The notes beneath the pieces were generated by a model. The model saw only the letters and a program-made list of their open reading frames with translations. It did not search any database and had not been told where the DNA came from. A DNA stretch of 23,092 nucleotides from an uncultured Clostridia bacterium. GTDB taxonomy: Bacteria > Bacillota > Clostridia > UBA1381 > UMGS1253. Shown here piece after piece: positions 8,682-14,816 of the stretch. The stretch's first letter is position 1, and each line of letters starts with the position of its first letter. Position numbers and translations under genes: made by a program. The stretch covers positions 1-23,092 of the forward strand of contig CALAUK010000120.1 of assembly GCA_937892135.1 (NCBI GenBank). The letters run 5' to 3'.

Positions 8682-9689
8682 TTACAAAAGAGTAATTCCC
8701 GCTTTTTCACAGGTTTTAATTGTTTCATCGTCCCATATGCTCGACTGAACCTCGCCTATGTGCGCACAGCCTAAAATAAGCATACATAGTCTCGACTGAC
8801 CGATACCGCCGCCGATTGTTAAAGGAAGCTCGTTATTTAAAAGCATTTTGTGGAATGTAAGCTCGCGTCTTGCCTCGCAGTTTGCAAGTTTAAGCTGTTT
8901 TGAGAGGCTCTCGGAGTCAACTCTTATTCCCATTGATGAAATTTCGAGTGCTCTTCCTAAAGTTTCGTTCCAGAAGAAAATATCTCCGTTAAGCTGCCAG
9001 TCGTCATAATCGGGAGCTCTGCCGTCGTGAGGCTTGCCGCTTTTTAGTTTTCCACCGATTTGCATTATAAATGCAGTTTTGTGTTCTTTTACAAAAGCAT
9101 TTTCTCTTTCGCTTCCTGTCATATCAGGATACATATCCTCAAGCTCCTGAGTTGTTATAAAGCTTATTTCTCTTTTAAGATTATTTTTAAGCTGAGGATA
9201 GCGCGCGTGAATCTGCTCGTTAGTGTCGCAGATTGCGCCAACAATTAAAGTAACAACCGATTTTAAATACTCTAATGTGCGCTTCTCGGGAGTTATAATC
9301 TTCTCCCAGTCCCACTGGTCAACATATATTGAATGAACATTGTCTAAGTCTTCGTCTCTTCTTATTGCATTCATATCTGTATAAAGACCGTTGCCAACAG
9401 AAAAGTTATATCTTTTAAGGGCAAGTCTTTTCCATTTTGCTAATGAATGAACAATCTGAGCATCTTTTCCAACAGCGGGAATGTCAAAGGTTACGGCTCT
9501 TTCAAAGCCGTTTAAGTTATCGTTAAGCCCCGAATCCTCTGTAACAAAAAGGGGAGCAGACACTCTTTTTAAGTTAAGAGCCTCTGAAAAGTCTTTCTGA
9601 AAAGTGGATTTTATATAGGCAATCGCCCTTTGCATATCATAATTATCAAGAGGAGGACAATACCCCTCTGGAATTGTGATTTTATTCAT
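8682..9689 (-). CDS. asnA: Aspartate--ammonia ligase (asparagine synthetase A)
   Basis: It makes asparagine from aspartate, free ammonia and ATP. The 335-aa protein matches the AsnA family closely in length (E. coli about 330 aa). It shows VSAPLFVTEDSGLNDNLNG at 43-61, HSLAKWKRLAL at 81-91, RRDEDLDNVHSIYVDQWDWE at 110-129 and a GGGIGQSRLCMLIL segment near the end. AsnA is related to class II aminoacyl-tRNA synthetases and is the ammonia-dependent type, unlike glutamine-using AsnB. The ATG follows an AGGGAG site with a rather long spacer of about 10 nt. It is the first gene of the asnA-asnS operon. Confidence 0.96.
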   Translation of the reverse strand: MNKITIPEGYCPPLDNYDMQRAIAYIKSTFQKDFSEALNLKRVSAPLFVTEDSGLNDNLNGFERAVTFDIPAVGKDAQIVHSLAKWKRLALKRYNFSVGNGLYTDMNAIRRDEDLDNVHSIYVDQWDWEKIITPEKRTLEYLKSVVTLIVGAICDTNEQIHARYPQLKNNLKREISFITTQELEDMYPDMTGSERENAFVKEHKTAFIMQIGGKLKSGKPHDGRAPDYDDWQLNGDIFFWNETLGRALEISSMGIRVDSESLSKQLKLANCEARRELTFHKMLLNNELPLTIGGGIGQSRLCMLILGCAHIGEVQSSIWDDETIKTCEKAGITLL

Positions 9690-9741
9690 AAAGGAAATCT
9701 CCCTTCTGACAGGAATTTTTAAATAAAATAATTCAACCTAT

Positions 9742-9770
9742 ATTATAACACGCGAGATAGTAAAATGCAA
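9742..9770 (-). promoter_or_regulatory. SigA-type promoter of asnA-asnS
   Basis: On the minus strand TTGCAT (9765-9770), a 17-nt spacer and TATAAT (9742-9747). The leader to asnA is only about 45 nt, too short for a T-box riboswitch. Confidence 0.85.
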
Positions 9771-9780
9771 GGGAAAATAT

Positions 9781-9810
9781 AAAAAAATCCCACAACCGAA
9801 GTTGTGGGAT
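9781..9810 (-). terminator. Terminator of rplM-rpsI
   Basis: On the minus strand a 9-bp stem, TCCCACAAC with GTTGTGGGA, closes a TTCG tetraloop and is followed by seven T residues. This is a textbook intrinsic terminator. Confidence 0.93.
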
Positions 9811-9826
9811 ATAGTAGATAAAATAA

Positions 9827-10222
9827 TTATCTCTTTGAGAACTGAGGTGCACGACGTGCGGCTTTTAAACCGTACTTCTTTCTTTCCTTCATTCTCGGGT
9901 CACGTGTTAAGAAACCTGCTTTCTTAAGAGCGGGACGGAATTCTGCGTCTGCCTCAAGAAGTGCACGTGCGATACCAAGACGGATAGCACCTGCCTGGCC
10001 TGTGAAACCACCGCCGGAAACGTTAGCAATAACGTCAAACTTTGTGTTAGTCTCTGTAAGAGTCAAAGGCTGACGAACGATTACTTTTAATGTTTCAAGA
10101 CCGAAATAGTCATCAATGCTTCTTTTATTGATTGTTACTTCACCTTTGCCGGGCACCAAACGTACTCTTGCAACGGAGCTTTTTCTTCTACCTGTACCGT
10201 AGTAAAATGTTTTTTCTGCCAT
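9827..10222 (-). CDS. rpsI: 30S ribosomal protein S9
   Basis: S9 is a small-subunit head protein whose C-terminal tail reaches the P-site tRNA. The 131-aa product begins MAEKTFYYGTGRRKSSVARV and ends in the invariant SKR, with GGGFTGQAGAIRLGIARAL in the middle. The chosen ATG at 10222 lies nine bases after AAGGAGG; an in-frame ATG at 10231 directly abuts that site and is less likely. It follows rplM by 17 nt, the near-universal L13-S9 gene pair. Confidence 0.97.
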   Translation of the reverse strand: MAEKTFYYGTGRRKSSVARVRLVPGKGEVTINKRSIDDYFGLETLKVIVRQPLTLTETNTKFDVIANVSGGGFTGQAGAIRLGIARALLEADAEFRPALKKAGFLTRDPRMKERKKYGLKAARRAPQFSKR

Positions 10223-10239
10223 TTTCGTCATCCTCCTTC

Positions 10240-10674
10240 TTATTTAATCTCGCCTGTCCAAGCTTCGGGCTTCTGAGCTGCGTTTTCGTGCTCGCTGCCC
10301 TTGTACACGCGCAATCTCTTAAGAGCGGATGCGCCAAGTGTATTGTGGGGAAGCATACCCTCAACAGCCATATACATAGCCTTGTCGCTGTTTTCAGCCA
10401 TCAAGTTCTTATACTTGATTTCCTTAAGACCGCCAACCCAGCCTGTGTGATAGTAACGGATTTTCTGGTCTAACTTCTTACCTGTTAAAACTGCTTTGTC
10501 AGTATTAACAATGATTACATAATCGCCGCAATCAACATGAGGTGTGAATGTGGGAAGATGTTTACCTCTTAGGATGGAAGCAGCAGCTGCTGCAACTCTG
10601 CCAAGGGGCTTATCTGTTGCATCTATAATGTACCACTTTTTGTTGTCGCCGGCTTTAGCCATATAGCTACTCAT
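10240..10674 (-). CDS. rplM: 50S ribosomal protein L13
   Basis: L13 is an early-assembly large-subunit protein. The 144-aa product has KKWYIIDATDKPLGRVAA near the start, GDYVIIVNTDKAVLTGKK in the middle and VEGMLPHN..G..ALKRLRVYKGSEH near the end, all family-typical. The first ATG is used because GAGGAGGT lies seven bases upstream. It heads the rplM-rpsI operon with a strong promoter 70 bases upstream. Confidence 0.97.
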   Translation of the reverse strand: MSSYMAKAGDNKKWYIIDATDKPLGRVAAAAASILRGKHLPTFTPHVDCGDYVIIVNTDKAVLTGKKLDQKIRYYHTGWVGGLKEIKYKNLMAENSDKAMYMAVEGMLPHNTLGASALKRLRVYKGSEHENAAQKPEAWTGEIK

Positions 10675-10710
10675 AACAATTACCTCCTCGAAAAACTTCT
10701 GTAATTTATT

Positions 10711-10726
10711 TGCCGAAAAATCGGCA
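10711..10726 (-). other. Leader hairpin upstream of rplM
   Basis: TGCCGA and TCGGCA form a 6-bp stem around four bases in the rplM leader, about 20 nt downstream of the predicted transcription start. L13 leader RNAs with autoregulatory hairpins are known in Firmicutes, but I cannot confirm that this one belongs to that family. Confidence 0.45.
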
Positions 10727-10744
10727 TTTATTGTTACCTAGGAT

Positions 10745-10773
10745 ATTGTAATACAAAAAGTTTCCTTTGTCAA
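10745..10773 (-). promoter_or_regulatory. SigA-type promoter of rplM-rpsI
   Basis: On the minus strand TTGACA (10768-10773), a 17-nt spacer and TACAAT (10745-10750). Confidence 0.9.
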
Positions 10774-10810
10774 GCACTTTTTTAAATTTTTTTAATATAC
10801 TTTTTTAAAA

Positions 10811-10860
10811 CTCGTTTTTTCTCGTTCTTTCTCGTTCTTACTCTCGAATGCTCACTTTTA
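10811..10860. repeat. Five 10-bp-phased CTC decamers upstream of the rplM promoter
   Basis: CTC recurs at 10811, 10821, 10831, 10841 and 10851. The first three units share CTCGTT; the fourth begins CTCTCG and the fifth CTCACT. The spacing is exactly one helical turn. The block ends 38 bp upstream of the rplM -35 box and lies after the greA terminator. Confidence 0.75.
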
Positions 10861-10879
10861 ATTTTTAAAAAATTATTAA

Positions 10880-10916
10880 AAAATAAACCTTTGCAGTGCG
10901 CAAAGGTTTGTTTTTC
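10880..10916 (-). terminator. Terminator of greA
   Basis: A 10-bp stem, AAACCTTTGC with GCAAAGGTTT, surrounds a 5-nt loop and is followed on the minus strand by ATTTTTTAAT. Confidence 0.85.
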
Positions 10917-11393
10917 TTATTCTATTTCAATAATTTTAAGCTTAATAACTCCGCCGGGAGTTTCAACTGAAACCTCATCGCCAACTTTTTTATTAAGAAG
11001 CGCTTTGCCGATGGGGGACTCGTAAGAGAGCTTGTTGTTTGAAGGGTCAGCCTCAGTAGGACCAACAATTGAATAAGTTTCTTCCTCTTCAAACTCCTCG
11101 TCATAAATTTTAACTGTGCTGCCCACGCTTACAGAATCTTTAGCACCTGCATCATCTTTAATTACGCGCGCAACCTTAAGCATTCCCTCAATCTGAGCAA
11201 TTCTGGCTTCAACCTGAGCCTGTTCATTTTTTGCTTCATCATATTCGGAGTTTTCTGAAAGGTCACCAAAGGAAAGCGCCTGCTTAATCTTTTCTGAAAC
11301 CTCTTTTCTTCTGACAAGCTTTAATTCGTCAAGCTCATCCTCTAATTTTTTAAGACCTTCTGCCGTCATCAAAATTTCTTTTGCATTAGCCAT
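10917..11393 (-). CDS. greA: Transcription elongation factor GreA
   Basis: GreA enters the secondary channel of RNA polymerase and stimulates cleavage of backtracked transcripts. The 158-aa length is standard. The N-terminal half is a long coiled coil (about 8-75) whose tip carries the acidic signature FGDLSENSEYDEAKNEQ. The C-terminal half is the FKBP-like domain, with SVGSTVKIYDEEFEEEETYSIVG and SPIGKALLNKKVGDEV. The ATG follows a TAGGAGGAAG site. The gene is monocistronic here: it has its own promoter and terminator. Confidence 0.96.
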   Translation of the reverse strand: MANAKEILMTAEGLKKLEDELDELKLVRRKEVSEKIKQALSFGDLSENSEYDEAKNEQAQVEARIAQIEGMLKVARVIKDDAGAKDSVSVGSTVKIYDEEFEEEETYSIVGPTEADPSNNKLSYESPIGKALLNKKVGDEVSVETPGGVIKLKIIEIE

Positions 11394-11459
11394 TTTAAAC
11401 TACTTCCTCCTAAAACGCCGTTTGGCGCCTAAATTACATTTTGGGATATAACTCCATAA

Positions 11460-11488
11460 ATTATACAGTAAAGAGTGCTAATTGTCAA
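11460..11488 (-). promoter_or_regulatory. Consensus SigA promoter of greA
   Basis: On the minus strand TTGACA (11483-11488), a 17-nt spacer and TATAAT (11460-11465), a perfect consensus match. The -35 element overlaps the last codons of the upstream gene (stop at 11478). Confidence 0.92.
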
Positions 11489-12335
11489 GTCTTATTTTGC
11501 TTTTTGCACAAAAAGTTTTAAACTTACCTCCAAAAAAAGATAAAAGACTTATGATTTCTTCCTTGTTATCCGCATATGAATTTGAGGCATAAAGTAAAAA
11601 CTCTATGCATATGTCGTTAAACTCTCCGAAGTACGGAAGAATTTTATTGTATGTCTGCGGAAGAGTGAACTTTAAAGCGTTCAGGCAGTGGAATGGGTAA
11701 GTTTTCGTAAGGTCAACAACAATCGTTTTTTCTGAAAAAGATATATTGGAAGGCTCGCTAAGCAGTAAAAGAAAATCGCAGGAATTTGCAGAAGTCAGTT
11801 TTGTTGAAATTTCTGCGCTGAGACCATATAGATTTAAAAGCTTTTCTGAAAAGGCACTAAGCTCTTCTTCTGATATACCGATTATTGTTATGTTTGAAAA
11901 AAACCTCGCAAGGTCAGTTAAAACTTCAAAGCCTGTGTGGTTGAAGTTTTTCTGATACAGTGCGATTTTTGCATCCTCATAAGGAATATGGCATTGTTTT
12001 GACAAAGAAAGCGCGCCCTCGGCCGCAAACTTTTTTATAAGCTTTTTTCCGTCGGGATGATAAAAATGAAGCTTTAACCTTATAAATTCGGGGCAGTCGG
12101 TTATGCCGGAAAGATATATACAAAAAACCGATGCTCTGTTTAAAGCCGCAAGAATTTGTTTGGCAAGCTTTTCTTTTTTTCTCTCCGATAATAAATAAAA
12201 CTGGTCTGCGGTGTAGCACAAGCTTATAAGAGTGATACTTTCTGGAATCTGAGGCAGAAAAATTTCTTCTATAACAAAGCCTTTTTTAAAAAGCCTCTTT
12301 TTATGTTCGCTGCAAGTGACTATTGCGCACTTCAT
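11478..12335 (-). CDS. Hypothetical protein with a Rossmann-like segment
   Basis: I do not recognise this 285-aa protein. It has no signal peptide or membrane span. Residues 1-130 are a mixed alpha/beta region with a helix-rich stretch (50-68) and several Cys residues (3, 8, 40, 72, 81, 115). Residues about 148-210 look like a Rossmann-type unit: a strand ITIIGI, a helix EEELSAFSEKLLNLYG, a strand, CDFLLLLSEPS and KTIVVDLTKTYP, reminiscent of the nucleotide half of shikimate-dehydrogenase-like folds. The first loop is GISEEE instead of a GxGxxG, so cofactor binding is doubtful. The ATG at 12335 follows GAAAGGA; an in-frame reading 84 nt longer would run back through the terminator of the neighbouring gene and is rejected. 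Codon use resembles the neighbours. Confidence 0.7.
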   Translation of the reverse strand: MKCAIVTCSEHKKRLFKKGFVIEEIFLPQIPESITLISLCYTADQFYLLSERKKEKLAKQILAALNRASVFCIYLSGITDCPEFIRLKLHFYHPDGKKLIKKFAAEGALSLSKQCHIPYEDAKIALYQKNFNHTGFEVLTDLARFFSNITIIGISEEELSAFSEKLLNLYGLSAEISTKLTSANSCDFLLLLSEPSNISFSEKTIVVDLTKTYPFHCLNALKFTLPQTYNKILPYFGEFNDICIEFLLYASNSYADNKEEIISLLSFFGGKFKTFCAKSKIRLDN

Positions 12336-12390
12336 ATATATTGGTCCTTTCGTGGTATGTTTTATACATATATATGCGAAAAAACAATAA

Positions 12391-12424
12391 AAAATGTGCA
12401 CCTTTTTTAAAGTGCACATTTTAT
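12391..12424 (-). terminator. Terminator of the polysaccharide deacetylase gene
   Basis: AAAATGTGCAC and its complement form an 11-bp stem around a 10-nt loop. On the minus strand it begins directly after the deacetylase stop codon and is followed by TTTTATTGTTTTTT. Confidence 0.8.
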
Positions 12425-12428
12425 CTGG

Positions 12429-13628
12429 TTATTTTCCAAAATCGGGGTCGTTATATTCATCTAATCGGCATTCGTCCAATATGTCTTTAGGGTCAAAAAA
12501 CTTTTCAAACTCCTCTGCCTGATGCCTGAAGCCTATGCCGTCAAAATGCCAGCGCTGAGTTACAACTCCGTTAGAAGCGTAGTAGTAATAAGCAGAGTTT
12601 CCAACACCGCACAAAATCTTAAAGCCTTTATCTGAGTACATATCAAACTTAGGGTCGGTAACGGGTACTGTACTTCCGTAGGGGTATAGATAAACCTCAG
12701 TTTCGCCTATAAGATACTCTATTTCGTCAATCCATTTCTGTGTGTCATATTCAAGCTTTTCATAGCTTATAACAGAAGAATCGTAATGACCGTAGCTGTG
12801 AGAAGCAAAGGTCCAGCCTGTTTCTTTAAGCCTTTTTATAACGGGCTTTACTGCCTCAATTTCTTCCGCACGCTTCGGATTTTCAATTCTTTCGCCTGAT
12901 GGGTTTTCAGGGTCTCTCATTTTTGACTGCGTTCTGTAACCTAAAATGCCCTCATATCCTGTTACGCCTATGATGCCCTTTGCGCCCTGCCACGAAAAGT
13001 CGGGATGAGCCTTTATAAAATCATCAAGCATTGGAACTATTGCAAGGTCACGGCGTATTTCTTCTTTTTTTGTTTCGGGGTCAACCGTAAAAGCTGCCAC
13101 CTCGCCGTTTTCGTCCAAAACAAGCTTATGTACTGTTCCGTGCTCAATCATATATTCATAATAATTTAAATCGTCAATAGAAAGGATAAAAGGAGTTTTT
13201 CCGGGGGGAAGCATAAGAGTTTTCTGCTTATAGCGCCCTGCCTCCTCGTCAAACTCGTAAACATCTTCTATGTTAACTAAGATATAATCTCTTTTGTACA
13301 TTTCTTCTAAGATTCTTGAAAACTCCTTTGCCGTAACAAAGTAGTCGTCAAACCCTTTTGACATATAGTCAAAGTCAAAGGCAAGGTCGGGATATGCGAT
13401 AAGCGGGTGGAAAAATATATGGTCAACCCAGGCGGTATACTCCACAAGCTCTCCCTCGTACACATAAGGCGTAGGAACAGGAGCCGAAACGGGCTCTGCG
13501 GGCGCTTTGGTATCATTTAAAGAAGAGAAATTCACAAGTAAAAACACCGAAAGCGATAAAAGAAGTACTATTAAAACAGAAGTTACAATAAATTTAGAAA
13601 ACTTTTTCTTATTTGTAATTTTAGGCAA
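12429..13628 (-). CDS. Membrane-anchored polysaccharide deacetylase family protein
   Basis: The 399-aa protein has a basic N-terminus and one hydrophobic span at about 14-34, then a low-complexity Pro/Ala linker (42-54), so the enzyme part is outside the membrane. The NodB-type pattern is visible: the first metal Asp in LSIDDLNYY (150-157), the H-x3-H pair in FASHSYGHYD (H277, H281), and a third motif in VYLYPYGST (312-320). The family removes acetyl groups from peptidoglycan or other polysaccharides; the substrate cannot be read from the sequence. An insertion between motif 1 and motif 2 (about 155-270) is longer than in small chitooligosaccharide deacetylases. The start is TTG, seven bases after AAAGGAGAG; no ATG is near. 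It has its own promoter, overlapped by an inverted repeat, and its own terminator. Confidence 0.85.
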   Translation of the reverse strand: MPKITNKKKFSKFIVTSVLIVLLLSLSVFLLVNFSSLNDTKAPAEPVSAPVPTPYVYEGELVEYTAWVDHIFFHPLIAYPDLAFDFDYMSKGFDDYFVTAKEFSRILEEMYKRDYILVNIEDVYEFDEEAGRYKQKTLMLPPGKTPFILSIDDLNYYEYMIEHGTVHKLVLDENGEVAAFTVDPETKKEEIRRDLAIVPMLDDFIKAHPDFSWQGAKGIIGVTGYEGILGYRTQSKMRDPENPSGERIENPKRAEEIEAVKPVIKRLKETGWTFASHSYGHYDSSVISYEKLEYDTQKWIDEIEYLIGETEVYLYPYGSTVPVTDPKFDMYSDKGFKILCGVGNSAYYYYASNGVVTQRWHFDGIGFRHQAEEFEKFFDPKDILDECRLDEYNDPDFGK

Positions 13629-13649
13629 AATTTATCTCTCCTTTGTCGA

Positions 13650-13682
13650 AAAATGTAGTACACCTAAAGTATACTACATTTT
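13650..13682. promoter_or_regulatory. Inverted repeat over the deacetylase promoter, possible operator
   Basis: Arms of 14 bp (AAAATGTAGTACAC at 13650-13663; GTATACTACATTTT at 13669-13682, one mismatch) flank a 5-nt centre. The repeat covers the -10 box and the start-site region of the deacetylase promoter. On the minus strand it is followed by a short T run, so it could also end the DUF421-DUF4363 transcript. Confidence 0.65.
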
Positions 13683-13696
13683 AGGGCAAAGGGCAA
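13668..13696 (-). promoter_or_regulatory. Predicted promoter of the deacetylase gene
   Basis: On the minus strand TTGCCC (13691-13696), a 17-nt spacer and TATACT (13668-13673), about 40 nt before the TTG start. Confidence 0.65.
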
Positions 13697-13702
13697 TAGG
13701 TT

Positions 13703-14083
13703 TTAAATAATATTTTTAATTGAAAAAGAAGAAGTTTCTACTATACAATCTAAACCTGCGCGCACATTTGACAAGGACAAAGTAGCTTCTGCTTCGTCAA
13801 AAGAATCTGAAAATGCCAGAAGCTCTGAAAGACCTGAGTCCACCTCGAAAATGTATTCGTGATTAATAAGAAATGAAAGAAAAAATCTGATTTCTTCCCA
13901 GCGGGAGATGGCTTTTGTTGTTTCTTCTTTTAATGCATCGGTGTTTTCTTCTTGTATGGCGGTTTCGATTTTTTCTGTAAGCGAGTCAAAATCGCGGATT
14001 GAAGAGTTTATTTTATTAAAGTATAATATACCGCCTGTTATTAAAACTGCAAAAATAAGAATCACACAAATAAGGACTTTCAT
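13703..14083 (-). CDS. DUF4363 family protein
   Basis: The 126-aa product has one N-terminal membrane span (about 3-22) and then a mostly helical extracytoplasmic part with an acidic stretch (SLTEKIETAIQEENTDALKE) and a WEEIRFFLSFLINHEYI segment. That layout and the position directly behind a DUF421 gene fit DUF4363, whose function is unknown. Its ATG overlaps the stop of the DUF421 gene in ATGA, with a GGAGAT site inside the upstream gene, so the two are translationally coupled. Confidence 0.8.
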   Translation of the reverse strand: MKVLICVILIFAVLITGGILYFNKINSSIRDFDSLTEKIETAIQEENTDALKEETTKAISRWEEIRFFLSFLINHEYIFEVDSGLSELLAFSDSFDEAEATLSLSNVRAGLDCIVETSSFSIKNII

Positions 14084-14772
14084 TGTTTATCTCCTTTTTT
14101 CTTTTGCATAAAAAACTCGCCGTCTGATGTTATAACCCCGATAAAAACATCGCTTATTTTTTTAGCGCCACGGCTTTTTATCTCTTTTAAAACCCAGCCT
14201 TCGGTTTTACCGCTTCGGCGAAGCTCGCCTGAGGAGATTTCTCCGTCTACTATAACTACACATGGAAGAAGATTCTTTCTGCCTTTAAGGTTTAAGTCCG
14301 AAATTGTTACTGCCTGCTCTTCGGCTTTCGGGATTACACTTACCTGACCGCTTGTTTCTAAAATTGCATATTCAACTTTTGAAATGTCAGAAACATTGTT
14401 TTGTCTGAGTTCTTCAATTAAGTCGTCTAAGTTAAATCTCTGACGGCGCATCTCTTCTTCTATGATTTCGCCCTTGTAGATAAGTATGCTTGCACTGCCC
14501 GTCAAAAGACGGCGAAAACGCCTGTTTTTGAGGCAAATCCACGAGATAAGAAGCTCGGAGGCAAGGAGAGTTAAAATAGGAACGATTCCCGAAATCAAGG
14601 GAGTGTTTACGCTCCCCATCGGTATTGAAGCAAGATCCGAAATCATTATGGCTATAACAAGCTCTGCGGGCTGAAGCTGACCTACCTGACGCTTTCCCAT
14701 AAGGCGTATGGCAGATATAACAAGAAGATACAAAATTATTGTGCGTACGAAGCTTACAAGGATACAAATCAC
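14080..14772 (-). CDS. DUF421 (YetF/YdfR-type) membrane protein
   Basis: The 230-aa protein has three N-terminal membrane spans (about 8-25, 35-53, 60-82) and a cytoplasmic C-terminal domain of two alpha/beta modules (about 92-220). The family hallmark RLMGKRQVGQLQPAELVIAIMISDLASIPM runs over residues 23-52. Function is not established; relatives in Bacillus are spore or membrane proteins. The start is uncertain. The only canonical start is the GTG at 14772, yet that GTG is part of the sole Shine-Dalgarno match, AAGAGGTG, and a TAA lies one codon upstream of it. It is coupled to the DUF4363 gene by a 4-nt overlap and lies 44 nt after the upstream membrane-protein gene. Confidence 0.88.
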   Translation of the reverse strand: MICILVSFVRTIILYLLVISAIRLMGKRQVGQLQPAELVIAIMISDLASIPMGSVNTPLISGIVPILTLLASELLISWICLKNRRFRRLLTGSASILIYKGEIIEEEMRRQRFNLDDLIEELRQNNVSDISKVEYAILETSGQVSVIPKAEEQAVTISDLNLKGRKNLLPCVVIVDGEISSGELRRSGKTEGWVLKEIKSRGAKKISDVFIGVITSDGEFFMQKKKGDKQ

Positions 14773-14797
14773 CTCTTAAAAGTTATATACCTTAGTT

Positions 14798-14812
14798 TTT
14801 CGTATCACGAAA
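14798..14812. repeat. 15-bp palindrome upstream of the DUF421 gene
   Basis: TTTCGT and ACGAAA flank a 3-nt centre in the 44-nt gap between the P-type ATPase-like gene and the DUF421 gene. No T run follows on the minus strand, so it is not a terminator for the upstream gene. Confidence 0.6.
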
Positions 14813-14816
14813 GATA

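Noticed and set aside
10801..10860. CRISPR array at the CTC decamers
   Set aside because: Units are only 10 bp, there are no spacers of 30 or more bases and no cas genes.
13650..13682. BlaI/MecI operator
   Set aside because: The half-sites TGTAGTA and TACTACA are in the opposite order and spacing to the BlaI box, and no blaI or beta-lactamase gene is nearby.
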